Shown here: positions 35,057-45,020 of the stretch, one piece after another | Position numbering within the stretch: the stretch's first letter is position 1 | Layout: each line of letters opens with the position of its first letter | NCBI GenBank assembly: GCA_021234155.1 | Contig: JAJEKV010000202.1 | Coordinates: forward strand, 62,001 to 126,000 | Direction of reading: 5' to 3' | Source: Isoetes taiwanensis | Lineage: Eukaryota; Streptophyta; Lycopodiopsida; Isoetales; Isoetaceae | Length of the DNA: 64,000 bases | Program-made: the position numbers and the translations under genes | Notes under the pieces: generated by a model | Database searches by the model: none | What the model saw: only the letters and a program-made list of their open reading frames with translations | Told to the model about the DNA's origin: nothing

Positions 35057-35707
35057 ATGGACTTGAAAATCAGTATTTTAAATCCACGTGGCTGGCATGC
35101 AAGCACTGTTCTTTTTCCCCCTTCTGGAGTCGTGCTCCCAGCAATGGAGCAGGAGCAGCCGAACTTCCCAGCCATGGCGTCATTATCGGCATCACCATCG
35201 ATGGCTGAGGCCTTTGTCGGGGCATCACCAACCCAACCAACCCAGCCCATGGTCACTGAGACCTTTGTTGAGCCCATGCAAACTGTGCATTGCCCTCATT
35301 GTCTTCAATGTTTCTCCTGTAGCTTGCACTCTTCATCTGTTGCTCCTGTTTCTACTGTGCCCTCTTCCTCTGTTGCTCCTCCAAGTGTCCCTCCATCGTC
35401 CAATGTGCGTGATGTGGAGTCTGAGACCTTGATTGATAACTGGTTTCCTGAGGGTCCTATGCTGCTACTTGCAGCAAAGGACAATGAAGGCAGTCTAAAT
35501 GATCTGTTTGAGAGAGCTACTAAACTGACATTTGAGATGAGGGAGATCATCATGAACGCAAAATTGTTGATGGATCGTGTGAAAGCACGAATTGAGGAGC
35601 TGCAGAAGAAAACAGACTCATGGGATTCTCTCAAAATGCGTCGTTCCCCTCATTTCCGAGACCTCTTTGTGGGCGAGTATGAAAAGTGGCTCTTGAATAT
35701 GAACTAA
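35057..35707 (+). CDS. Uncharacterised protein, 216 codons, intact
   Basis: This is the longest uninterrupted non-repeat frame of the window. In-frame ATGs exist at 35057 and 35144; the second, giving 'MEQEQPNFPAMASLSAS', begins the more composition-typical part and may be the true start. Layout: a Ser/Pro/Thr-rich N-terminal half, a short Cys/His patch ('CPHCLQCFSC', about residues 80-90), a second Ser/Pro run, then a helical C-terminal half ('NDLFERATKLTFEMREIIMN', 'DRVKARIEELQKKTDSW') likely to form a coiled coil, ending 'FVGEYEKWLLNMN'. No domain recognised. No intron or targeting signal seen. The 3' flank (from 35745) is shared with the copia remnant copies, so this frame may be cargo or part of a repeat. 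Whether it is expressed is unknown. Confidence 0.5.
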   Translation: MDLKISILNPRGWHASTVLFPPSGVVLPAMEQEQPNFPAMASLSASPSMAEAFVGASPTQPTQPMVTETFVEPMQTVHCPHCLQCFSCSLHSSSVAPVSTVPSSSVAPPSVPPSSNVRDVESETLIDNWFPEGPMLLLAAKDNEGSLNDLFERATKLTFEMREIIMNAKLLMDRVKARIEELQKKTDSWDSLKMRRSPHFRDLFVGEYEKWLLNMN

Positions 35708-35801
35708 GGCGGATTTCTGATCACTGGGTTCTGATGTTTGTAGTTTTTTTTGTTTTTCAGAAGACTTTTTTTTGTATATTTAGGGTCATGACCTTACCAG
35801 A

Positions 35802-35916
35802 CCATCTTCAACAGCTTACCTTGACATCTACCCTCTTTAAATGATGGGCATTTTTGCTCCATCTTCAACAGCTTACCTTGACATCTACCCCTTTTCAAAT
35901 GATGGGCATTTTTGCT
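35802..35916 (+). repeat. 57-bp tandem duplication
   Basis: 'ccatcttcaacagcttacct', then 'tgacatctaccc' and 'aaatgatgggcatttttgct', is present twice with a 57-bp period. The homologous region at 46.88 kb has only one copy, so the duplication arose after the two copies separated. Confidence 0.95.
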
Positions 35917-36591
35917 CCTGTAATGGTATTTTGAGGCTATGAAATGCGTAATATAAATCCTTTTTGCCTAAATGATATCTTTCTTGTTGTTTCAAAAACT
36001 GTTTTTTGGTTTTGACTACAAACATATTTGTCTAAATATTATGGTGCTGATTTCTGAGTCAGAATGGATGCTGCATGACAAGCAGATTTATCTCTACACA
36101 TGGCTTGAAGCTATAATAAAGTATAAAATTTTTGCATTCATTATAATCATAGGAACTCTTGTTTTAGGATGAGAAGGAAATCTGGACCCTGTTTAAACAT
36201 CTCAGATTACCATATTTCCAACACTCTATTGTGATATGTCAGACAAGAAAAATACAATTTAGCTTTGTTAATTGGTAGTTTTATGGTGTGGCAGCATCAC
36301 ATATGCACTTGTGTCTATGCCCTCTGCTGTTAAAAACATGTAGTTGCAAGATACAGATTTGGAGGTCATGGTTTTGTTATCATTATATCCAAAGTAGTCT
36401 TGTAATTCACAACTACACTTTAGAATGCAATCAACACAGCAGAGTTGTTTACTATCTTTAACAGCCGCAGTAACTATCCTTATTTCTGTGTACACAAGTC
36501 TGCTTTCAGACTTTAAGGATTTGTTAAGTTACAAAATGATGGCAATCTCTATAAGTATCAGACTGGTGAGGAATGGTGCATAATTGCACTG

Positions 36592-37012
36592 TATGTAGAT
36601 GACAATATAATGATCTCAAAAGGAATTAAAGTTCTGGAGCATTGCATGAATGTTCTAAACATTAAATATAGGATGTCATATTTAGGTGAGCTGAGGAAAT
36701 TCTTAGGAGTTGAAGTTCACAGGGATAGAGCCAATAAGATATTGACACTTACTCAGAAGAGCCAGATAGAAGGGATGCTTGACAAATTCAAAATGAGAGA
36801 CTGCAACATTGCTAAAACTCCTATAATACCAGGGTGTAAGATTTCTGCTAAGATGAGCCCAAGAACTGAAAGAGAACGAGAAGAGATGAAAAAGGTACCT
36901 TTTACGTGTCTCGATAGGATGTCTTTCTTATGTGGCAAATTGCACTTTCCCGATATAGCTTATCTTTGTAAACATGTTAAGCGGTATAATAATGACCGGT
37001 GAAGGGATCACT
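36592..37012 (+). pseudogene. copia pol fragment: YVDD and connection region
   Basis: One frame of about 137 codons remains open from before the YVDD motif to 37002. It covers the last RT palm strands and the thumb/connection ('LTQKSQIEGMLDKFKMRDC', 'AKTPIIPGCK', 'PFTCLDRMSFLCGKLHFPDI'). The usual wording of this family is P-Y-x-x-A-x-G-S-L-M-Y-x-x-x-x-T-R-P-D-I; here it has drifted (S-F-L-C-G-K, P-D-I kept). It ends at a stop at 37000, after which RNase H continues in other frames. Confidence 0.85.
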
Positions 37013-37587
37013 TGATAGCGACAAAGAGGACATTAAGATATCTTAAGGGGACAATGAATGATGGAATTAGTTACAATACGAGAAACTTACAATTTGCGGG
37101 CATTTTGTGATGCGCAGATTGGGGAGGGGACCTTGATACAAGGAAGTCTACCTCGGGGGTATTTAATCTTCTTAGGAGGAGCACCAATTGCATGGAATGC
37201 AAAAAAAAGAAATGCTATTGCTATGTCTAGTCTTTGAGGCGTATATGCTTCAAATTTGCATTAGCTACCAAAGAGTTGATATGGGAAAGAAGGCTCGTGT
37301 TTGAATTAGGTTATGATCAATTTAAGGCTCTGAGAATTACATTGTGATAGTACCCGGTGCATAGCTATGACTAAAGACCCGGTTCTTCACGAAAAGGACT
37401 AAGCATATTGAGTTAGAACCGCACTTTATCGAGAGATGTTGTGAAGAAAAAAATGCGATCAAGATGGTATATGTGAACACCTCAAGTCGGTTAGCGAGAC
37501 ATTCCGACTAAAAGCTCTATCGGAAGGAAAATTTACTGAGTCAAGAATAAAATTTAGTGCAATGTGTCATAACATGAAGGGGGGAAT

Positions 37588-37985
37588 TGTAGGGATTGTT
37601 CATGTTATGATTAATGAAGATAGCCTAGACAAAATCGAGGTTGCACATGATCTTTTAACCTAAAGTTGATATTCAAGGTTAAAGGATGAAATTGTAATGT
37701 TAAAGGTTAAAGGTTTGAAGGGTTAAAAGGTTTGAAGGTTTGGCCCATTATTATGGGATATATCTATCCCATATTGAATAGAAAAAGAAAAAGTTGCCTT
37801 AGTGATATCGTGGATCGATCGGTCCGCCATAGCGGCCGGATCCCCGATCTAAAATAACGTAAGAAGTATTCTTGTAATTGCATTGATGTGAGATTATTTG
37901 CGGTGAACCGTATGCGGTCGTCGGGCAACTTTTGGCTATCCAAGAGAAGGATAACTTCGCCTCATTGAACGGGTCAATACCTACA
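37588..37985 (+). mobile_element. copia LTR, copy B
   Basis: A 398-bp LTR starting TGTAGGGATTG right after the polypurine tract and ending CAATACCTACA at 37985. It matches the inverted LTR at 2336-2735 over its whole length. Beyond its end, 'gtgaaattactgtagcaaat' is a degraded form of the PBS-like region seen in copy A. It thus acts as 3' LTR of the pol remnant on its left while also having a degenerate PBS on its right. Confidence 0.88.
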
Positions 37986-38139
37986 GTGAAATTACTGTAG
38001 CAAATATAAGGTTTATGCTAAAGGTTATGTGACAAGTGAATTTTGAATCAAACCTTTAAGGATTTTGAATAACAAACATTGGGATTATTGTGTTTGATCA
38101 ATAAGCTTAGATGCTTAGGTCTTATTGTTCTATAGCATA

Positions 38140-38510
38140 ATTATTTTCTTCATGGATAATAAGAGTAGCATCGTCTATATGTCCACCAGCACCAAGGTAC
38201 TTGTCCCTTAGAGTCTTAAGCTGACCAAGATACTCTCGCATGCTTGCACAGTCCTGAAGTTTGAGACTATGCATTTGCTTTTGAATATTAACCTGTTGCC
38301 TAGCTCCTTTCTAGCTCCGGACAGAATTTTGCTGTCCGGACAGAATTTTGCTGGACAGAATTCCAAAGCATGCTGAAATGTCTTAACAGTTCTGAGATCT
38401 CTCTTGAAATCAGCTGAAACTGTAGCCTTAAGAAGAGTAAGAGCTGTTAAATCTTTCTTCTTGTCTTCTGGAGTAACAGGATTCCAAGCAGGTTTCAAAA
38501 CTTCGCGCTG
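38140..38510 (-). pseudogene. copia gag fragment, copy B (antisense to the LTR)
   Basis: The minus strand encodes the same protein as 1837-2112: 'KPAWNPVTPEDKKKDLTALT' through 'KTFQHALEF'. After that it has an insertion of two short repeats of 'gacagaattttgctgtccgg' (about 38318-38358), absent from copy A. As in copy A it lies head-to-head with an LTR of opposite orientation, with the same intervening 150 bp, so the two loci are copies of one rearranged unit. Confidence 0.6.
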
Positions 38511-38905
38511 GAGCCATCAAAAAATCCTCAGAGACATTTTCCCCTTCATAAAATCCCCTGTTTTTGTTAGTTTTGTTTGATCCGTGGATTTTTGTTTGGA
38601 TTGTAATGTGTGAATATGTTTTTTGGCATGTATAAGGTCATTTCGGGAGCTCTGGGTGATGATTGACACGCTCAATCCGCCAAAAAAGGCCGGAACGTGG
38701 CCTGCCCTTTTTAGGGTTCTTAGATTTTTCTAGAACAATATCCCACAGGCCGAGATCATGAAAGTCCATAGGGTATATATACAGCCCTCTAAGTTTAATA
38801 AGTAAATTTACGTGCTACCTTCACGGGGATTCGCCCGTTGTCTTACATGCCCGGGGTACCACATGGGGATCAAGATTGGATGGAGAAGTGACTAGGCATT
38901 GCCCT
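38511..38905 (-). promoter_or_regulatory. TATA-containing leader, copy B
   Basis: Reverse-complement copy of 1541-1836, including TATATA near 38775-38782 and the A-rich tract next to the gag fragment. It differs from the third copy (59756-60310) by lacking about 245 bp that the third copy has at 59902-60148. Confidence 0.45.
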
Positions 38906-39935
38906 GGGGGGGGGAAGTAGGTAGATAGGAATTTTTTTTTTTTTTTTCAAATGAACAATGAAGGTCAATATGGGTCTTTTTCAAAAAAAAAAATTCCACA
39001 AGGAATCTTTTTTGATGTTCTACAAGATGGGAGAATCATTTTGCAAGAAAGGAGCACTTGATAGAGTGAAATTTTATGATGTGGCAAGTTGGTGGGGCGA
39101 TTTGGCAAATGGTGGTGACATGGCATTATAAAGTGATGAAGTGTCAAGTAAGGTGGCAAAATGACTTTTTTCTAGTCAAAACTTTTTATGAAGTGGAGAT
39201 GATGTGGATGACATGTGTATGATGATGTGGAAGCACTTGGGGATGATGTGGCATCATGGGATGATGACATATCATCTAAGGTATCAAGATGACTTTACTT
39301 AGGTCAAAATTTTTGAAAAGATAAGTTTTGTGGTAGGTGACACGTGTATGATGACATGGATGTGCTTCAATCTTCCAAACTTCAATCTTGAGGGGTCTTC
39401 CAATCTCTAAACTCAAGTTCACTTGGTTGAATCTTATCCTCTTTGCTACACTTGTATAATGTCCTTCCCGTGGTTCTTCAACAAAAGTGTCAATTTGTGA
39501 TCTTCAAAGATGGGAGTCTTCAAACTTCTAGCTCTTGCATGCATATATTAGTCAAATATTAGACAAAAATGTGCAAATTGTGCGAATTGCTCTTCTATGC
39601 TGCCAAAATATGGCAGCAATACTTGATGTCTTCTGGAGTTCTTCAATGCAAATTGTTTTCAAAATCAATGGTACATTGGCTCATGCACACATGTCAAGCA
39701 AAAAGGTTAGCTAGGAATGTGAAGTGTGCCATGGCTCTTATGTGCTACAAAAATGTGGCAGCAAGGCCCAAATCTTCCTTAAACATGCCAAGAAAAACCA
39801 TAGCCACAAAAAAAAAAAAAATTAACATGGATTGGGCAAGATTTGGACCCAAACAGGAGGGGGGCTTTGTTATAGATGAATTTCAAGGCTTTCTGAAGAT
39901 ATCAATCGCTTACTGGTAGTCTTGCCGGAACACTT
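38906..39935 (+). repeat. Family B copy, shortened
   Basis: Starts with a G-run (about 38905-38914) and a T-run of 15 or more bases (38933-38947), then follows family B to the 'cacacatgtcaagcaaaaag' region and on to about 39930. Relative to the next copy (39985 onward) it lacks about 550 bp near 39360. It contains 'gcaaggcccaaatcttcctt' at about 39761, which is the uninserted form of the LINE-1 target at 41366. Confidence 0.88.
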
Positions 39936-40011
39936 TCGACGACTGCTCAAAATTACCTTCTTTGCCTCATGAATTAGCTATCTTGAAGGAGAAGCGACTA
40001 GGCATCGCTAC

Positions 40012-40058
40012 GGGGAGGGGGGGGGGTGGGGGAGGGGGGGAGGAGGGGGTGGGGAGGA
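40012..40058 (+). repeat. G-rich tract with quadruplex potential
   Basis: Many adjoining runs of four to ten G separated by single A or T bases over 47 bp, far more than the four runs needed for an intramolecular G-quadruplex. Shorter G-runs sit at the same place in the other family B copies (38905, 60412; C-runs at 1424 in the inverted copy). Confidence 0.8.
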
Positions 40059-41381
40059 AGTTAGATAGGATTTTTTTTTTTCAAATTTGTCACAAATCCC
40101 AAGAAACGAACAATGAAGGTCAATATGGGTCTTTTTCAAAAAAAAAAAAAAAAAAATCCACAATGAATCTTTTTTGATGCTCTACAAGATGGGAGAATCA
40201 TTTTGCAAAAAAAGAGCACTTGATTTTTTTTACTAAAAAAGAGAGTGAAATTTTATGATGTGGCAAGATGGTGGGGCGATTTGGCAAATGGGTGGTGACA
40301 TGGCATTATGAAGTGGTGAAGTGTCAAGTAAGGTGGCAAAATGACTTTTTTCTAGTCAAAACTTTTTATGAAGTGGAGATGATGTGGATGACATGTGTAT
40401 GATGATGTGGAAGCACTTGGGGATGATGTGGCATCATGGGATGATGACATGTCATCTAAGGTATAACAATGTGACTTTACTTAGGTCAAAATTTTTGAAA
40501 AGATAAGTTTTGTGGTAGGTGACACGTGTATGATTGACATGGATGTGCTTAGGTGGTGATGTGGATGGTATTTGGCATTCTTGAGGATGATGTGGACAAT
40601 TTGGCAACCAATTTGGCACTGGTGCACATACCAATAGATCTTTTATGCAATGGCTTGGATAATTTACTCTTCCATACTTGTCTGAAGCAAATGCACACTT
40701 TCTCTCTCTAGCTTAGCTTTTAGAGAGAGAAGATGGTTTTAATACATGGAAATAGCCAAACGGTGGGATTTTTTTCTTTTCTCAAAGATGGTGAATGTAT
40801 GATGGGAGTGTGATGCATATATGGGCTAGGGAAAATGATGATGAGGCATGAAGATGTGAGTTATGAATCTTATATGGTGTTCATGGATGGGATTGAGTTG
40901 ATAGGATCAGGTGAGAAGCCTTGGAGAATAGAACTCATGCCAAAATGATTTGGAAGTAGCCACATACCAAAGAAACATGAGAGGTCTTCCAAACTTCAAT
41001 CTTGAGGGGTCTTCCAATCTCTAAACTCAAGTTCACTTGCTACACTTGTATGATATCCAATGAATGTCCTTCCCGTGGTTCTTCAACAAAAGTGTCAATT
41101 TGTGATCTTCAAAGATGGGAGTCTTCAAACTTCTAGCTCTTGCACACATATATTAGTCAAATATTAGACAAAAATGTGCAAAATGTGCGAATTGCTCTTC
41201 TATGCTGCCAAAATGTGGCAAAGAATACTTGATGTCTTCCGAGTTCTTCAATGCAAAATGTTTTCAAAATCAATGGTACATTGGCTCATGCACACATGTC
41301 AAGCAAAAAGGTTAGCTAGGAATGTGATGTGTGCCATGGCTCTTCTGTGCTACAAAAATGTGGCAGCAAGGCCCAAATCTT

Positions 41382-43261
41382 TTTTTTTTTTTTTTTGAAG
41401 GATAAAGAATTTTCCATTTATAGGTAAACTATTACACAGCTTTATAGCAGATAGACACCCTCCTGAACAAGTTTGAAGAGGGGATAGCTACAAAGCCCTT
41501 TTGGACTGCATGTAAATGCCTTCTTCTTAAGGTGGTAGTTTGATGAAGGTCTCCCAAACAAGGGAGACATCATCTTCGACCACACACTTGAACTTTCTAA
41601 GCTTCTCTATGAGCATGTGCGATTTTGTGTGGTCAGTATATGCTTCTTTGCCTAGAGTGAAAGAATTGTGCCTTTTCCATATGACCCATAATGCCCATGA
41701 TCTGACAATATGAAAAGCTTTGCATTTTGAGACTGGCCATTCTACTGGATATCTACCTAGAAGGAGATCATTGGTCCCCAGTGTAATGTTGAACATATCC
41801 ATGCACCACGACCACACAACTTGCGTGTCGCAGCACTCGCTAAGCAAAGTTCCGTAGACTCTTCCTCCATCTTGCACAATGGACATAGAGGGCTCACGCC
41901 ACTTTGAATTTGGATACCCTTCTTGCTTACCATAGGAGCCCTATGAATTACTTGCCATAAAAAGAATTCACTTTCGGGGAGGGAGAAGTTTTATCCATAC
42001 ACCCCTCCAAATTTCCTTCACCAGTGTGTCGCTGACTTGCACATTCCATTGAGCTCTTATATGCTGATTTCACAAATGACCCCACCAAGAAGATTGATCG
42101 AGAACCCAAGGTTTCTTACTTTCGTGCTATTTATGTGGTTTGGAAGGCTTACCGCAATACATTCCCACATTGTTTTGTCGTTATTCGAGGCCTAATTTCG
42201 CTTGAATACCATCCATTCTGTTAACGACCACCTTCATACCACATTGCACATGAACCAATGCCACACCTGATCCATCTTCTCACCACTTTGATGTCGTCAC
42301 CAAAAGGGCCAAAGGACCATTCTTATTAAGGCAGTTGGATCGAATCCACCATGGTGGAGTAGTACTTCACCGCACAATTACCGATATTCAAAATGAAGAG
42401 CTTTTTCACCACGCCCCACGCTGAAATGAGACCTCTTAAGAACGGTGAGGCCTCGAACTTGGTTTCAAGCCATAAAATAGAGACCATGGAAGAGATACTT
42501 TAGGTGTGATACTTTTAGCATGTGTGCAGGAGAAACATATGGCCTCAAGGCTATATGAGTTGGAGGCCCGGTGACTTCGTTTTCTCCCTCTAAAATATTC
42601 CACATGCTTTTGGCTACTAGTATTTTGCTTTGTAGGGCTAAGTCAATCATGCCTATTCCCCCTTCTTCCTTATCTCTTTTACATTTCCACCATGCTATTT
42701 TCACTAGTGCTCCTTCCTCGTTTCCTCCCCACACAAAGTTTCTAATTGTCCCTTCCATTTCTTTTACTTTCTCCGGTGGGGCTATGAGGAGAGATGAGAC
42801 ATAGATGTGCGTCTTTGACAAAGACATGCTTCACTACTACTATCCTGCCAGCCAATGATAGTTTTTTGCGACTTTCCACCAATTCAGATGCTTCTGTAAT
42901 CCTAATATCATCTCATCCCATACTTTTGTTGAGGGTACTTTAATTCCCACTGGGATTCCAAGAAGGTTAGAATACTCCCCATCTTTTATGATTTTCCACG
43001 GGAGGCGCTCTAAACACCTGGGATGTGGTCCTTCCCCATTCATTGCTTGTAAAGCATTTCTTCCAGCTTGATGAGACATCCCGAGGCCAAGGAGAAAGTA
43101 TCTAACAACCGACCGGGCATTCTTTAGATTGCTCTCCTCTGCTACTAGAAACAAAAAGAGTCATCTCGCATATTGATTGCATATCTCGCCGCGAGATCCA
43201 TCCCCCATTTGAAGACCTTCTACTAGACCATCCCTTGAGGCCTCAGAGAAATAGTCGGAGT
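41382..43261 (-). mobile_element. 5'-truncated LINE-1 with target-site duplication
   Basis: The minus strand encodes the 3' part of L1 ORF2 and ends in a poly-A tail (T-run 41382-41396 on the plus strand). It is flanked by a 16-bp direct repeat GCAAGGCCCAAATCTT at 41366-41381 and 43262-43277. The target without insertion exists at about 39761. Target-primed reverse transcription leaves exactly this signature. About 1.86 kb of the element remains, so most of ORF2 and all of ORF1 are missing. Confidence 0.95.
41527..43154 (-). pseudogene. LINE-1 ORF2 C-terminal region (RT tail and zf-RVT)
   Basis: Blocks in order on the minus strand: 'RYFLLGLGMSHQAGRNAL' and 'NLLGIPVGIKVPSTKVWDEM' (43154-42840), which contain the L-G-I-P-V/L-G step after the RT domain, and 'KHLNWWKVAKNYHWLAGR'. 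Then 'KVKEMEGTIRNFVWGG' and 'IAWWKCKRDKEEGGIGMID' (42827-42465), the classical F-x-W-x-G and W-x-x-x-C-x-P/R-x-x-x-G-G-L/I-G motifs. After an eroded stretch, 'CPLCKMEEEST' (about 41895) is the zf-RVT zinc finger, followed by 'WPVSKCKAFHIVRSWALWVI'. Several frameshifts. Confidence 0.9.
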
Positions 43262-45020
43262 GCAAGGCCCAAATCTTCCTTAAACATGCCAAGATAAAAC
43301 CATAGCCACAAAAACAAAAAAAAATTAACATGGATTAGGCAAGATTTGGACCTAAAACAGAAGGGGCTTTGTTACAGATGAATTCAAGGCTTTCGGTGAA
43401 GATATCAATCTACTTACCCAGTGGTAATCGGGCCTAACACTCGACGATCGCTCAAAATTACCTTCTTTGCCTCATGAATTAGCATTCTTGAAGCAAATCT
43501 TGAAGAAATTTGTTTTGGCATTTTATCATGTGCACGAGGGCTCAAGAGCTCTGGATTTCTTGCAAGAAGTGTTGTACTATGATCCAATAAAATGAAAATT
43601 TGAACTTGGTGTATTTGCACTTAAAGTTGAAAAACCTAAGCTAAACTAGTGATTTAGGTGAAAGTCTTGTTGAAGCATGGCCTGGCTTGTAGACTCACTT
43701 TGAAGTATAAAATAGTGTGCTTCAAGATTTTAGGAAATATTGCATTAAAAAAAAAAAAAAAAAAAAAAAACCCTAAAAAGAGCAAATTATCATTGTTTTG
43801 GAAAACTTAAAAGTCTCTTGCACGAGTCAGACTTATATCATGATGCAATCCTTAAAATATTGCAAGAAGATATCCACAAAATACATATTACTATTTTTCT
43901 TAAGTTGCACTAGTTTCTTAGCAATTTTCCATCAAAAATCATGATTCCTTTGAGCATATTTGCACCTCTTTTGTTGGCAACATCTAATGCACACTAGTTG
44001 CAGAGTTGTCAGAGTTGACGGGAAGTGTCAGAAGTTAAAGAAGATCACATTTGTTTGAGTTAATAAAATTTGCTTACCGGTTAGCTTTAGGATACCGCTT
44101 GCAAAAAATAAGATTTTTGAGCCTATTTGCATGATTTTTGTGGAAACAACTGGATGTACTAGGTTTGCAGATCTCAAAGTTAATGCAAAGCGTCAAAAGT
44201 AAAAAACTCATCAATTATTTCATCTGCAAAAATTAGCATGCTGGCTGGAGCATTGATCAAGTTTTCACTTGGTTAGATTTGCAAATTTGAGAGTGTTCTG
44301 CATATATTTTCTTGCATCAAACTTTTGAGCATAGATTCTTTACATGCCAAAGCATCTTTTTTAATTGCAATTGCATTAAAATTTGATTATAAGAGCAAAT
44401 ACATTTTTCTTTGTCTTGGAAAAGCACTTCCAACTCAAAATTTGACCTTTTTTTTTGCAATCTTTTTGCTCAGAGTTGTTGTCTCAAGCAACCTGGAGGT
44501 CTTGAACCACTGAGGTTAAAGCTTTGCCAGGAATACCTTCAACATTTTCCAAGATCAAAAGTTAGCAAGACCATTTTTTCCTAGTAAAAAATGCACCATT
44601 CATTCATGGCACATGAAATTGCTAAAGTTCCATCAAAGGGCCATTTCTAAGGTCCAAAACCATCTTCTCTCTTTAGAAACAAAGATAGAGAGACAAAGTG
44701 CACCTAACATTTCTGGAAAAGGCAAAAAGTTAGACCAAAAATCTTAAAAATCAAGCGTCTTTGTGCATATACCAAAGTTCTTCGTGATACTTCCACATCA
44801 TATATACCATCACATGTCGTCGAATCGAAAAAATGTTTTTTACTAGGAAAAGAGCTATTTTCTACCTTTGTTTTGCCACATCACCACCTTCAGATTGCCA
44901 TATCACCAATTACTTGCCAAGTCACCACATTCTTTTGCCAAATCATCCATCTTTAGCCATCTTTGCCCTAAAACTAAAAAAAGTTCTCATTTTCCAATTT
45001 TTTTTTCGATAGATAGAGCA

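Larger units (their letters stand above)
35745..37586 (+). mobile_element. Chimeric copia remnant, copy 1 (RT, RNase H, PPT)
   Basis: The plus strand from 36541 encodes the end of a copia reverse transcriptase: 'ALYVDD' (catalytic YVDD at 36592-36603), then 'SYLGELRKFLGVEVHRD' (family Y-x-L-G-x-L-x-x-F-L-G-I-E-V). Next comes the RNase H region: 'TLRYLKGT', 'DTRKSTSG', 'ATKELIWERRL' and the T-K-H-I-E-L-x-x-H-F-I-E near 37400. Many frameshifts and stops. A polypurine tract (AAGGGGGGAA, 37577-37586) precedes the LTR. 35745-36540 is not typical copia sequence yet is shared with copy 2, so the chimera existed before duplication. Confidence 0.85.
39985..45020 (+). repeat. Family B copy, long, split by a LINE-1
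   Basis: Same order as the other copies: 'gaagcgactaggcatcgcta', a G-rich tract (40012-40058), a T-run, and the ATGATGTGG-rich block. It then runs through 41381, continues after the LINE-1 from 43262, and extends to about 45000. The distal part (43640-44650) matches 61865-62890. It includes an A-run of 24 bases (43747-43770) that is only eight long in the 61.95-kb copy. Non-coding. Confidence 0.85.
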
